From Paracoccus yeei ATCC BAA-599 (GTDB lineage: Bacteria; Pseudomonadota; Alphaproteobacteria; Rhodobacterales; Rhodobacteraceae), in contig NZ_KK211403.1 in NCBI RefSeq assembly GCF_000622145.1, positions 131,210 through 195,209 on the forward strand: DNA of 64,000 bases, written 5' to 3'. Below, one piece after another: positions 22,357 through 33,481 of this stretch (its first letter is position 1; each line of letters starts with the position of its first letter). Position numbers and translations under genes: made by a program. The notes under the pieces were generated by a model. The model was not told the origin of the DNA, did no database searches, and saw only the letters and a program-made list of their open reading frames with translations.

Positions 22357-22980
22357 TCAGGCTTCGGCCGCTTCGCCTTCGGCGGCTTCGGCGTTGTCTT
22401 CCGAGCGCAGGCCCGAGGGCGCGGCGATGTTGGCGATCACGAAGTCGCGGTCGATGGTCGGCTTGACGCCGGCGGGCAGGGCCACATCGCTGATGTGGAT
22501 GGTGTCGCCGATCTGCTTGCCGGTCAGGTCCACGGTGATCTGCTCGGGGATGTCCGAGGCGGTCACGACCAGCTCGACTTCGGGACGCACGACGACCAGG
22601 GTGCCGCCGCGCTTGAGGCCGGGGGCGTCGTCGTGGTTTTCGAAGTTCACGTGGATGAACAGGTTCACGCGCGTGTTGCGGTGCAGGCGCATGAAGTCGA
22701 TGTGCGTCGGCAGGTCCTTGACCACATCGCGCTGGACGCCGCGGCAGACGACGCGGACGTCATCCTGGCCTTCGACCTTCAGGTTCCACAGCGTGGACAT
22801 GAAGCGACCGGCGCGCAGCTTGGTCAGCAGCGAGTTGAATTCGATCTGGATCGGCTGCGGGTCTTTCCCGTCGCCATAGACGATGCCGGGCACCTTGCCT
22901 TCGCGGCGAGCTTGGCGGGCGGCCCCCTTGCCTGTCCCCGCGCGTGCCTCGGCCACCAGATCAGGGATCTCTTTGGCCAT
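22357..22980 (-). CDS. rplY: 50S ribosomal protein L25/general stress protein Ctc
   Basis: L25 binds 5S rRNA. The 207-residue product is the long Ctc form: an N-terminal L25 domain (IPDLVAEARAGTGKGAARQA, GKVPGIVYGDGKDPQPIQI) and a C-terminal beta domain (VELVVTASDIPEQITVDLTG). It ends in an acidic Ala/Glu tail (EDNAEAAEGEAAEA). The gene is monocistronic with a terminator at 22305-22331. Upstream, 22981-23162 holds no gene I can support. Confidence 0.96.
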   Translation of the reverse strand: MAKEIPDLVAEARAGTGKGAARQARREGKVPGIVYGDGKDPQPIQIEFNSLLTKLRAGRFMSTLWNLKVEGQDDVRVVCRGVQRDVVKDLPTHIDFMRLHRNTRVNLFIHVNFENHDDAPGLKRGGTLVVVRPEVELVVTASDIPEQITVDLTGKQIGDTIHISDVALPAGVKPTIDRDFVIANIAAPSGLRSEDNAEAAEGEAAEA

Positions 22981-23162
22981 GATGGTATTCCTTTGTTAGC
23001 GGTTTGCGGCCATCCTCCAAGGGTGCATGGCCGAAGCCGGGCCCATAGCGCCTGCGGCCCGAAAAGGAAAGCGGGAAAAAATCTGCAAGGCCTCATAGGA
23101 AATTTCTTGCCAGCCCCGTCGAGGATGCGTCAAGCCTTCCGTCATTCGATCGGAGTTGCGCG

Positions 23163-24140
23163 GTGCGACGCATTCATTCTTTGGACTATGTTAAAACGTT
23201 TCTGGCTGTCATTGTTGTCCTTGCCCATACCAACTGGTTGCAGACGCACCTGAGCCCGCCGGTCTTTGTGCTGGGCAACGGCCTGTTGCGCACGGTGGTG
23301 CCGCTGTTTTGCATCATCGCGGGCTACTTCCTTCACACCGCGGTCGAACGCGGCCGGACCGTCCGCTGGCTGTGGCGGGTCATGGCGCTGTATCTGTTCT
23401 GGATGGTGGCCTATCTGCCGATCTGGAAGGGGCAGGTCCATAGCCTTTGGTCGCTGACGACGACCCTGCTGTGGGGGTTCTTTCACCTGTGGTTCCTGAT
23501 CGGGATGTTCATCGCCGGGCTGGTGCTGACCGGGCTGAACTGGATGGCCCGGAAAATCGCGCCGCGCCATGCGCTGTGGTTCGTCGCGGTGCCGGCTGCC
23601 CTGTGCGCCGTGGCCGGGCTGGCGCTTGAATATGCCGATCTGTTCGGCGTGATCCAGATCTCGGAGCAGCGCTATCGCAACGGGCTGTTCCTGTGCTTTC
23701 CCTTTCTGGCCATCGGCTATCTGATCCACAGCCGGATCAAGGCGCCCGGTGCGCGGCCGCTGCCCTCGGCGCGCCTGCTGTTGCCGGTCACGCTGGCGGG
23801 GCTTGTCCTGATGGGAGTCGAGGCCTGGCTGGTGCAGTCGCGGCTGGGCCTGGACGTGATGATCGAAATCCCGTTTGCCGGCTATGTCGCGGTGCCGGCC
23901 CTGTTCCTTCTGTGCCTGCAGGTCGAGATGCCGCCGCAGCCGGTCGATCTGGGGCTGATCTCGGCCACGATCTATTTCCTGCACGTCTGGGCGTTTCGCC
24001 TGGCCGACGTGCTGGGCATCCACAGCCTGCCCGGCTTGATGCTGATGGGCGTCGGCGTGCCGGTGCTGGCGGCGCTGTCCTATGGCGCGGCGTCGGGCCG
24101 GCTGCGCGGCCGGGCGGCTCGCCGGCCCCACGGCGGCTAA
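23163..24140 (+). CDS. Acyltransferase family 3 membrane protein
   Basis: A 325-residue integral membrane acyltransferase of the OafA/WecH/YiaH type, which transfers acetyl or other acyl groups to sugars or lipids at the inner membrane. It begins MRRIHSLDYVKTFLAVIVVLAHTNW, in which the His near residue 22 corresponds to the family's conserved catalytic region. About ten hydrophobic helices follow, and the C-terminus is basic. The start is a GTG with a GGAG eight bases upstream. No glycosyltransferase or O-antigen genes are nearby, so the acceptor is unknown. The stop overlaps the convergent lldD stop by 4 bases. Confidence 0.85.
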   Translation: MRRIHSLDYVKTFLAVIVVLAHTNWLQTHLSPPVFVLGNGLLRTVVPLFCIIAGYFLHTAVERGRTVRWLWRVMALYLFWMVAYLPIWKGQVHSLWSLTTTLLWGFFHLWFLIGMFIAGLVLTGLNWMARKIAPRHALWFVAVPAALCAVAGLALEYADLFGVIQISEQRYRNGLFLCFPFLAIGYLIHSRIKAPGARPLPSARLLLPVTLAGLVLMGVEAWLVQSRLGLDVMIEIPFAGYVAVPALFLLCLQVEMPPQPVDLGLISATIYFLHVWAFRLADVLGIHSLPGLMLMGVGVPVLAALSYGAASGRLRGRAARRPHGG

Positions 24141-25300
24141 AGCCAGGGATCCAGGAGGTCCCGCGGGATCATCAGGTTGTGCCGCCCCAGCCGGGTCACG
24201 TCCCGTTCGCCGCACAGCGCCATGGTGATGTCCAGTTCCTTGCGGATGATCTGCAGCGCGCGGGTGACGCCCGCCTCGCCCATGGCGCCCAGGCCATAGA
24301 TGAAGGCGCGGCCGATATGGGTCGCGCGGGCGCCCATCGCCAGCGCCTTGAGCACGTCCTGCCCCGAGCGGATGCCGCTGTCCAGATGCACCTCGATCCG
24401 GTCGCCGACCGCCTCGACGATCTCGGGCAGCATGCGGATGGAACTGGCGGCGCCGTCCAGCTGGCGCCCGCCGTGGTTCGACACGATGATCGCGTCGGCG
24501 CCGAAATCGGCGGCGATGCGGGCGTCCTCGGGGTCGTTGATGCCCTTGAGGATCAGCTTGCCGCCCCACAGGTCGCGCACCCGGGCGATCTTTTTCCAGT
24601 CGAGTTGCGGGTCGAACTGCTCCGCCGTCCAGTCGATCAGCGAGGAGGGGTCGCCCACGCCCTTGGCATGGCCCACGATATTGCCGAAAAAGCGTCGCCT
24701 GGTGCGCAGCATCCCCATGCCCCAGCGCCATTTCGTCGCCATGTCCATCAGGACCGGCAGGGTCAGCCGGGGCGGGGCGGACAGGCCGTTCTTCAGGTCC
24801 TTGTGGCGCTGGCCCAGGATCTGCAGGTCCAGCGTCAGCACCAGGGCCGAGCAGTTTGCCCGCCGGGCGCGCTCGATGATCGCTTCCAGGAAATCCTGGT
24901 CGCGCATGACGTAAAGCTGGAACCAGAACGGCGCCTGGGTCGCCTCGGCCACGTCCTCGATCGAACAGATCGACATGGTGGACAGGGTAAAGGGCACGCC
25001 GAAGTCGCGGGCGGCGCGGGCGGCCTTGATCTCTCCGTCGGGGGCCTGCATGCCGGTCATGCCGACCGGGGCCAGCGCCACCGGCATGGTCACCGGCTGG
25101 CCGATCATCGTGCTGGCGGTCGAGCGCCCGGACATGTCCACGGCCACCTTCTGGCGCAGCTTGATGCGGGCGAAATCGGTCGAATTTTCGCGGAACGTGC
25201 TTTCGGTATAGCTGCCGCTTTCGGCATAGTCATAGAACATGCGCGGTACGCGGCGGCGATAGAGCGTCTTGAGGTCGTCGATGCAGGTGATGACGGGCAT
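24137..25300 (-). CDS. lldD: L-lactate dehydrogenase (FMN, quinone-linked) LldD
   Basis: A 387-residue FMN-dependent alpha-hydroxyacid oxidising enzyme. LldD oxidises L-lactate to pyruvate and passes electrons to the respiratory chain. The signature IVSNHGGRQLDGAASS near residue 270 contains the catalytic His and substrate-binding Arg. HLDSGIRSGQDVLKALAMGA binds FMN phosphate. PRMFYDYAESGSYTEST and PVALAPVGMTGM are the N-terminal family blocks. The ATG at 25300 lies one base after the stop of the upstream lipoprotein gene, so both are probably one operon. Other members of the family (glycolate or mandelate oxidisers) are the alternative. Confidence 0.92.
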   Translation of the reverse strand: MPVITCIDDLKTLYRRRVPRMFYDYAESGSYTESTFRENSTDFARIKLRQKVAVDMSGRSTASTMIGQPVTMPVALAPVGMTGMQAPDGEIKAARAARDFGVPFTLSTMSICSIEDVAEATQAPFWFQLYVMRDQDFLEAIIERARRANCSALVLTLDLQILGQRHKDLKNGLSAPPRLTLPVLMDMATKWRWGMGMLRTRRRFFGNIVGHAKGVGDPSSLIDWTAEQFDPQLDWKKIARVRDLWGGKLILKGINDPEDARIAADFGADAIIVSNHGGRQLDGAASSIRMLPEIVEAVGDRIEVHLDSGIRSGQDVLKALAMGARATHIGRAFIYGLGAMGEAGVTRALQIIRKELDITMALCGERDVTRLGRHNLMIPRDLLDPWL

Positions 25301-25301
25301 G

Positions 25302-25664
25302 TCAGGGACTTTCGGGCGGGTCGGTGTCGGTGGCGGCGCCGCAGGTCTCCGCGCCGTCGGGGCAGTCGTCCAGCGAGCGGCGCGACAGCGCCTCGGCCCG
25401 GGCGCGCAAGGCGTCGGCGCGCCGGGCCAGGTCGTCCGTCGTGCCGGGCGCGCCGCCGCCGCGCCGGGACAAGGCATCGGCGCGCGACGCCAGCGCATCG
25501 CCGGCAGGGGCGGGATCGTCGCGCACCTCGGCCGCGTGGGCGGGCAGGGCGGGTTCGGCCAGCAGCTGGTCGGTCGGCATCAGCGCCGGGTAATCGCCCA
25601 CCGCGTCGCCGCATCCGGCCAGCGCCAGCGCCGCCAGGATACCGGGGATAGACCGCCGCGCCAT
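25302..25664 (-). CDS. Small putative lipoprotein upstream of lldD
   Basis: A 120-residue predicted lipoprotein: MARRSIPGILAALALAGCGD gives the lipobox LAGC, with the lipidated cysteine at residue 18. The mature chain contains two similar segments (DALASRADALSRRGG and DALRARAEALSRRSL), probably short amphipathic helices or a coiled coil. A Cys pair near the C-terminus (DDCPDGAETCGA) could form a disulfide. The 1-base gap to lldD indicates co-transcription. The function is unknown; a periplasmic partner of the lactate enzyme would be pure inference. Confidence 0.75.
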   Translation of the reverse strand: MARRSIPGILAALALAGCGDAVGDYPALMPTDQLLAEPALPAHAAEVRDDPAPAGDALASRADALSRRGGGAPGTTDDLARRADALRARAEALSRRSLDDCPDGAETCGAATDTDPPESP

Positions 25665-25785
25665 TCGCCTCTCCGTGCCAGAACCGCCGCGACAATAGGC
25701 CCAGCGCGCGGCCGGGGGCAAGATGGGGCGGGCCGTGCCCACGATCCCCTTTGCAACCCGGGCCCGCCATCCGATATAAGGGCGC

Positions 25786-27711
25786 ATGAGCCTGCCGCCC
25801 CAGTTCCTTGATGAAATCCGCGCCCGCGTGCCCCTGTCGCGCGTGATCGGGCGCAAGGTGGTCTGGGACCTGCGCCGCTCGAACCAGGCCAAGGGCGACT
25901 GGTGGGCGCCGTGCCCCTTCCATGGTGAAAAGACGGCGTCCTTTCATGTCGATGACCAGAAGGGGTTCTATTACTGCTTCGGCTGCCACGCCAAGGGCGA
26001 CGCACTGACCTTCCTGCGCGAGGCCGAGGGCCTGGGCTTCATCGAGGCGGTCGAGCTGCTGGCCTCGGAGGCGGGCCTGCAGATGCCCGAACGCGACCCG
26101 CGCCAGGTCCAGCGCGCCGACCGCCGCACCGAACTGGTCGAGGTGATGGAGCAGGCCGTGCGCTGGTTCAGGATGCAGCTGGGCATGGGTGCGGCCGAAC
26201 AGGCGCGCGCCTATCTGGCGCGGCGCGGCCTTGACCCGGCGGCTTGCGAGCAGTTCGGCATCGGCTATGCCCCCGACCAGCGGCAGGGGCTGTTCAACGC
26301 CCTGCGCAGCAAGGGCATCGCCGAGGCGCTGATCGTCGAGGCCGGGCTTTGCGCCAAGCCCGACGACGGCGGCGCGCCCTTCGATCGGTTCCGCGGCCGG
26401 ATCATGTTCCCGATCCGCGATGCGCGCGGGCGCTGCATCGCCTTCGGCGGCCGCTCGCTGGATCCGAACGCGCGGGCCAAGTACCTGAACTCGCCCGAAA
26501 CGCCGCTGTTCGACAAGGGGCGCAACCTTTACAACCTCGGGCCCGCGCGGGCGGCGGTGGCCAAGGGCAAGCCGCTGATCGTGGCCGAAGGCTATATGGA
26601 CGTGATCGCTCTGGTCCGGGCCGGGTTCGAGGGCGCCGTGGCCCCCCTGGGCACCGCCATCACCGAAGACCAGTTGCGGTTGATGTGGCGCGTCTCGCCC
26701 GAGCCGGTGATCGCGCTGGACGGCGACACCGCGGGCCTGCGCGCGGCGCTGCGGCTGATCGACCTGGCGCTGCCGATGACCGCGCCGGGGCAGGCGCTGC
26801 GTTTCGCCTTTCTGCCCCAGGGCCAGGATCCCGACGACCTGATCCGCGCCAAGGGCGCAGGCGCCATGTCGGCCGTGCTGGAGGAATCGCGTCCCCTGGT
26901 CGACCTGCTCTGGCGGCGCGAGACCGAGGGCCGGGTCTTTGACAGCCCGGAACGCAAGGCGGCGCTGGACAAGGCGCTGGGGGATGCCATCGCCAGGATC
27001 CCCGACAAGGATACCCGCGACCATTATTTCGCCGCGCTGAAATCCCTGAAATGGGAGTTGTTCGGCCATCGCCGCCGCGAGACTGCCCAGCCCTCCCGCC
27101 CGGCCTGGCAGCCACGCGGCATGCGCGGGGCGGCGCCGCTGCCGGTGGCGCCGGCGGCCCCGACCCGGGCCTCGCGCCTGTCCTCGCCCGATGCCGGCGA
27201 GCGCGAGGCCGAGGAGTTGATCGAGGCGATGATCCTGGCGATCTGCGCCACCCATCCCGCCCTGATCGGCCCGGTCGAGCCCCGTCTGGAACGGCTGGAG
27301 CCGGCCGACCCCGACCGGGCGCAACTGGTCCATGACCTGCTGGCCGGAACCCAGTCGCAGGCGGGCCAGCGCGCCCTTGAAAGCATCATGGCCGAGCCCC
27401 ATGTCAGGGCGGCTCCGGCGATCCTGCGCCCGCAGGACGGGGATGCCGCGGCCGAGGTTCTGGTCAATGCGCTGGACCGCATCGAATCGCGCCGCATCGC
27501 GCGCGAGGAAATCGCCCGCGCCGAGGCCGAGATCGAGGGACTGGCGGACGAGGGTCTGACCTGGCGCGTCGCGCAATCGGCGCGCGCCCGCCAGCAGGCG
27601 GACCATCCCTCGCTTTCGGACCTGTCGGATTTCGGCGAGGACCGCGAGGCATTGGCGGCGCAGCTTCGCGCTGCCGTCGAGAACGAGATCTGGCGCAAGC
27701 CGCGCCGCTGA
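25786..27711 (+). CDS. dnaG: DNA primase DnaG
   Basis: DnaG lays down RNA primers at the replication fork. The 641-residue protein has the N-terminal CHC2 zinc finger (Cys43, His46, Cys64, Cys67). The TOPRIM core follows with VAEGYMDVIAL near 265 and ALDGDTAGLRAA near 306. A C-terminal helicase-binding region comes after a proline/alanine-rich linker near 430-460. Length and order are normal. It is followed by rpoD after about 150 bases, the classic macromolecular synthesis order without rpsU. Confidence 0.98.
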   Translation: MSLPPQFLDEIRARVPLSRVIGRKVVWDLRRSNQAKGDWWAPCPFHGEKTASFHVDDQKGFYYCFGCHAKGDALTFLREAEGLGFIEAVELLASEAGLQMPERDPRQVQRADRRTELVEVMEQAVRWFRMQLGMGAAEQARAYLARRGLDPAACEQFGIGYAPDQRQGLFNALRSKGIAEALIVEAGLCAKPDDGGAPFDRFRGRIMFPIRDARGRCIAFGGRSLDPNARAKYLNSPETPLFDKGRNLYNLGPARAAVAKGKPLIVAEGYMDVIALVRAGFEGAVAPLGTAITEDQLRLMWRVSPEPVIALDGDTAGLRAALRLIDLALPMTAPGQALRFAFLPQGQDPDDLIRAKGAGAMSAVLEESRPLVDLLWRRETEGRVFDSPERKAALDKALGDAIARIPDKDTRDHYFAALKSLKWELFGHRRRETAQPSRPAWQPRGMRGAAPLPVAPAAPTRASRLSSPDAGEREAEELIEAMILAICATHPALIGPVEPRLERLEPADPDRAQLVHDLLAGTQSQAGQRALESIMAEPHVRAAPAILRPQDGDAAAEVLVNALDRIESRRIAREEIARAEAEIEGLADEGLTWRVAQSARARQQADHPSLSDLSDFGEDREALAAQLRAAVENEIWRKPRR

Positions 27712-27776
27712 CATCCTCTGCGAATCACTCGCCGGGGATGTTTTGACGAACCGCCGGGCCGGGACCGGGGCGGCCT

Positions 27777-27804
27777 TTGAATCCGCCTCTGATTCGGATA
27801 GAAC
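27777..27804 (+). promoter_or_regulatory. Possible rpoD promoter in the dnaG-rpoD gap
   Basis: TTGAAT (27777-27782), 16 bases, TAGAAC (27799-27804), about 60 bases before the rpoD ATG. It is weak but is the best placed pair in the gap. A TTGACG at 27743 has no matching downstream element. Confidence 0.3.
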
Positions 27805-27862
27805 CGCCCGGCAGCCGATCCCGATTCGCCGATTCGCGAATCACCGCTTCAAGGGAGCCAGC

Positions 27863-29857
<1,995 letters not shown>

Positions 29858-29884
29858 GGGGCTGGATCCCCAAGGCCGGAAAGC

Positions 29885-29913
29885 AAAACCCCCGCCGGAT
29901 GGCGGGGGTTTTT
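29885..29913. terminator. Bidirectional terminator between rpoD and the FMN reductase gene
   Basis: AAAACCCCCGCC (29885-29896), loop GGAT, GGCGGGGGTTTT (29901-29912), plus a further T. The stem is perfect and T-rich on both strands, so it can serve both convergent genes. Confidence 0.92.
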
Positions 29914-29921
29914 CGTTGGCC

Positions 29922-30470
29922 TCAGCCGTGCTTTTCGATCCAGTCGGCCAGCGCGTTCACGAAGCCTTTCAGGAATTCGGCGGTCTTTTCGTCAGTGACG
30001 CTGCCATCCTCGGCATAGGCGTCATCCTTCCACTGGATATAGGCTTCGGGCTGGCTCATCACGATCGCGCCGACATGCAGCAGATCGTTTTTCAGATGGC
30101 CCTGTGCCATCGCGGCGCCGATTGCGCCCGGCGAGGTGCCGGTGACGGCGGCGGGCTTGCCGCTCCAGGAGTTGTCGCCCCAGGGACGGGTGCCCCAGTC
30201 CAGCGCGTTCTTGATGACGCCCGGATAGGTGCGGTTGTATTCCGGCGTGACCACCAGCACCCCGTCGGCCTGCTTCAGCGTTTCCTTGAGCTCAAGGACC
30301 GAGGCGGGCGGGTTGTCCCACAGCTCGTCGTTGTAGTGGGGCAGCGCGCCGATGTTCAGTTCGGTAAAGGTCAGCCGGCCCTCGGCCAGCGTCTCGAGCG
30401 CCTTCGCAAGCTTGCGGTTCAGCGACTGCTGGCGCAGCGATCCGACGAGAAGGGCGACGGTCTTGGTCAT
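29922..30470 (-). CDS. NAD(P)H-dependent FMN reductase
   Basis: A 182-residue flavodoxin-like reductase of the NADPH-dependent FMN/azo/chromate reductase type. The FMN phosphate loop is LVGSLRQQSLNRKLA at residues 8-22. VTPEYNRTYPGVIKNALDW near 74-92 is the signature that contacts the isoalloxazine ring. The ATG at 30470 has a GGAG site. It is divergent from rmuC and shares the terminator with rpoD. Its likely role is quinone or flavin reduction against oxidative stress; the physiological substrate is not known. Confidence 0.9.
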   Translation of the reverse strand: MTKTVALLVGSLRQQSLNRKLAKALETLAEGRLTFTELNIGALPHYNDELWDNPPASVLELKETLKQADGVLVVTPEYNRTYPGVIKNALDWGTRPWGDNSWSGKPAAVTGTSPGAIGAAMAQGHLKNDLLHVGAIVMSQPEAYIQWKDDAYAEDGSVTDEKTAEFLKGFVNALADWIEKHG

Positions 30471-30622
30471 GGGAACTCTCCTGATTGGTGATCGGGTCCG
30501 GCCAATAGCTATGGCCGGATCGGGAAAGTTGTAAGTGGAGTTCGTCTTGCATTTTCGGGGCAAAAGGGGAACAGTCGGCGCAAGCCGGAACGGACCGGCA
30601 GGCACAAAAGGCGGGCAGGACG

Positions 30623-32092
30623 GTGCTTCAGGATCAAATTCTTCAATCTTGGGTGACAGATACGGGGAATTTGCAGATTCTTTCGATGCTGTTCCTGGGT
30701 CTGTTCCTGGCGGCGGTTGTTGCGCTGTGGCGAACGCGGCGTTCTGCCGCGGCGGCTGCGGCGGCCGGTGCGGAACGCGAGGCCGCGCTGCGCGCCCGGA
30801 TCGAGGCCGATCAGGACGGCCTGCGCGACCAGTTGCTGATCGCCGGCAGGCTGGAAACCCGGGCCGAGGCCTTGTCGCAGCGCATCGGCGAACTGGCCGA
30901 GGAACGCGACGGCCTGAGCGATGCGTTGCACCGCGAACGCCAGGCCCGTGCCGAGGTCCAGCGCGAACTGGCCGAGACGCGGCTTGCCGCACAGAAGGAC
31001 CGCGAGACGGCCGAGCGCGACATCGCCACCCTGCGCGAATTGCGCGAGGAGATGACCCGCCAGTTCCGGCTTATGGCGAACGAAACCCTGCGCAGCCAGG
31101 GGGCCGAGATGCAAAAGGCCCATGGCGAGCAGCTTTCCGCCCTGCTGACGCCGTTCCGTGAACAGGTCAACCGCTTTCAGACCGAGCTTCAGACCCGCAA
31201 CAAGGCCACGGACGAGGAACGCGCCCGGCTGAAGGAGCAGATCGAATACCTGCACAAACGGTCCGAGCAGATCTCGGCCGAGGCGGTGGCGCTGACCCGC
31301 GCGCTCAAGGGCGACAGCCAGAAGCGCGGCGCCTGGGGCGAGATGATCCTGGAGCGCATCCTTGAGGATTCAGGCCTGATCGCGGGCACGCATTACATCG
31401 CCCAGGCCAGCCACACCGATGCCGACGGCCGGCGCTGGCGGCCCGACGTGATCGTGAAGATGCCGCAGAAGAAGCTGCTGGTGGTGGACAGCAAGGTCTC
31501 GCTCAATGCCTATGAGGAGGCGGTGAACGCGGACGACCTGGCGCTGCGCGAGGCGGCCTTGCGCCGGCATGTCGCCTCGGTCCGGGGGCATGTGCAGCAA
31601 CTGGCAGCCAAGGGCTATCAGGAGCTGGACGATGCGGGCGAACACGGCGGCACGGTGGATTACGTTCTGATGTTCATCCCCATCGAGGGCGCCTTTTCCG
31701 AGGCGCTGCGGGTCGATCCCGACCTGGCCCGCTTTGCCATGGAAAACCGCGTGGGCCTGGCCACGCCCACGACCCTGATGCTGACGCTGCGCACCGTGGA
31801 CCATATCTGGACGGTCGAGCGGCGCGAATCGAACGCCATGCAGATCGCTGCGCGGGCGGGCCAGCTCTACGACAAGCTGCATGGATTCGTGTCCTCGATG
31901 GAGGATGTCGGCACCGCGCTGGAGCGGGCGCAGAAAAGCCATGCGACTGCGCTTGACCGGCTGACGCGGGGGTCGGGCAACGTGATCCGGCAGGCCGAGA
32001 TGCTGCGCGAACTGGGTGCGCGCACGCAGAAGCGGCTTGCGCTGGACCACGACGGCGCACGTCTTGAACTGCCCGACGCGGCCGCCGAATGA
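30623..32092 (+). CDS. rmuC: DNA recombination protein RmuC
   Basis: RmuC limits inversions at short inverted repeats in E. coli and is a predicted nuclease. The 489-residue product has an N-terminal membrane anchor (ILSMLFLGLFLAAVVALW, about 19-36) and a long coiled coil (about 45-195). The PD-(D/E)XK-like core follows, with RPDVIVKMPQKKLLVVDSKV near residue 270-290. The start is a GTG with an AGGA site. The stop overlaps the yjbQ start (ATGA). Confidence 0.94.
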   Translation: MLQDQILQSWVTDTGNLQILSMLFLGLFLAAVVALWRTRRSAAAAAAAGAEREAALRARIEADQDGLRDQLLIAGRLETRAEALSQRIGELAEERDGLSDALHRERQARAEVQRELAETRLAAQKDRETAERDIATLRELREEMTRQFRLMANETLRSQGAEMQKAHGEQLSALLTPFREQVNRFQTELQTRNKATDEERARLKEQIEYLHKRSEQISAEAVALTRALKGDSQKRGAWGEMILERILEDSGLIAGTHYIAQASHTDADGRRWRPDVIVKMPQKKLLVVDSKVSLNAYEEAVNADDLALREAALRRHVASVRGHVQQLAAKGYQELDDAGEHGGTVDYVLMFIPIEGAFSEALRVDPDLARFAMENRVGLATPTTLMLTLRTVDHIWTVERRESNAMQIAARAGQLYDKLHGFVSSMEDVGTALERAQKSHATALDRLTRGSGNVIRQAEMLRELGARTQKRLALDHDGARLELPDAAAE

Positions 32093-32514
32093 CCTTGCTG
32101 CGGCTGACCGTGCAGACCGGCGGGCCCGGCTGCCACGACATCACGGATCGCATCGCCGGATGGCTGGGCGAGATCGCTGCGGCGGAGGGTGTGGTCACGG
32201 TGTTCCTGCGCCACACCTCGGCCTCTCTGCTGATCCAGGAAAATGCCGATCCCGACGTGCAGCGCGATCTGCTGGCCTGGCTCGACCGTCTGGCACCGCC
32301 GGCCGATGCGCCCTCGATGGGCTGGATCACCCACCGCGCAGAGGGGCCCGACGACATGCCGGCCCACATCAAGGCGGCGGTCCTGCCCACCAGCCTGCAG
32401 ATTCCGGTCGCAGACGGGCGGATGGTCCTGGGAACCTGGCAAGGGATCTATCTGGTGGAACACCGCCGTGCGCCCCATCGGCGCGAGGTCGTGGCCAAGT
32501 TTCAGGCAGGTTGA
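32089..32514 (+). CDS. yjbQ: UPF0047/YjbQ family protein
   Basis: A 141-residue protein of the YjbQ family, a compact fold whose members show weak thiamin phosphate synthase-like activity in vitro. The conserved histidine motif VFLRHTSASLLIQENADP near residues 40-57 and GTWQGIYLVEHRRAPHRREV near the end are present. The ATG overlaps the rmuC stop, so the two are coupled. The true physiological role is unsettled. Confidence 0.92.
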   Translation: MTLLRLTVQTGGPGCHDITDRIAGWLGEIAAAEGVVTVFLRHTSASLLIQENADPDVQRDLLAWLDRLAPPADAPSMGWITHRAEGPDDMPAHIKAAVLPTSLQIPVADGRMVLGTWQGIYLVEHRRAPHRREVVAKFQAG

Positions 32515-32611
32515 CGATTGCGGATGCCCGAACCCAGAAAACGTCTTTCCCTTAACCGGATGTTATGAAAACTTGCGCAACAAACGGGCAGGCTTTGGGC
32601 AAGGGCAGGGC

Positions 32612-33481
32612 ATGGCTTCATCGAACCGATCGCAGACGGTCCAGGGCCTGACCCTGATCGCGCCACCCCTGGGCTATGCCGTCCTGGTCATGGCCGCGCC
32701 GCTGCTGACGATCCTGGCCTATTCCTTTCTCAAGGACGGCTATCTGACGGTCATCCGCGAATTCACGCTGGAAAACTATCGCGCGGTCTGGGCCGACCCG
32801 ATCTTTCACAAGATCATGCTCCGGTCGCTGGGCGTCGCGGCGCTGGTCACCCTGGTCACGGTCGTTCTGGCCTTTCCGGTGGCCTATTTCCTCAGCTTCG
32901 TGGTGGCGCCCGGAAAGAAGTCGCTGTGGCTTTTCCTGATCACCATCCCGTTCTGGACCAGCTACCTGATCCGGGTTTTCCTGTGGAAGGTGATCCTGGG
33001 CTATAACGGCGTCATCAATTCGGGCCTGAAATCGCTGGGCATCATCGAGCAGCCGCTGACCTTCATCCTGTACAACGTCAATTCGATGGTCATCACCCTG
33101 GCCCATGCCTATGCGCCCTTCGCCATCCTGCCGATCTATATCGCGCTGGAAAAGATCGACCGCTCGCTGCTGGAAGCCGGGCGCGACCTGGGCGAAAGCC
33201 GGGCCATGACCTTCTGGCGCGTGACGCTGCCGCTGGCCATGCCGGGCGTGGTGGCGGCGGCGCTGATCGTCTTCATCCCGACCATCGGGGATTACGTCAC
33301 CCCGGCCCTGATCGGGGGTGGCAAGATCCCGATGATCGCCAACATGATCCAGGCGCAGATGCTGGACCTGGACAACAGGCCCATGGGCTCGGCGCTGGCG
33401 GTGACGGCGATGCTGATCGTCGCGGTGCTCAGCCTGCTCTTCGTGGCGCTGAACCGGCGCTTCCTGAAGGTGCGGGCATGA
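32612..33481 (+). CDS. potB: Polyamine-type ABC transporter permease (PotB-like)
   Basis: A 289-residue inner-membrane permease with about six helices. The EAA loop LEAGRDLGESRAMTFWRVTL near residues 190-209 contacts the ATPase. Sequence type and partner order place it with spermidine/putrescine permease PotB. It begins at the ATG at 32612, about 97 bases after yjbQ. It is followed by the second permease with a 4-base overlap. No substrate-binding protein gene precedes it. Confidence 0.9.
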   Translation: MASSNRSQTVQGLTLIAPPLGYAVLVMAAPLLTILAYSFLKDGYLTVIREFTLENYRAVWADPIFHKIMLRSLGVAALVTLVTVVLAFPVAYFLSFVVAPGKKSLWLFLITIPFWTSYLIRVFLWKVILGYNGVINSGLKSLGIIEQPLTFILYNVNSMVITLAHAYAPFAILPIYIALEKIDRSLLEAGRDLGESRAMTFWRVTLPLAMPGVVAAALIVFIPTIGDYVTPALIGGGKIPMIANMIQAQMLDLDNRPMGSALAVTAMLIVAVLSLLFVALNRRFLKVRA

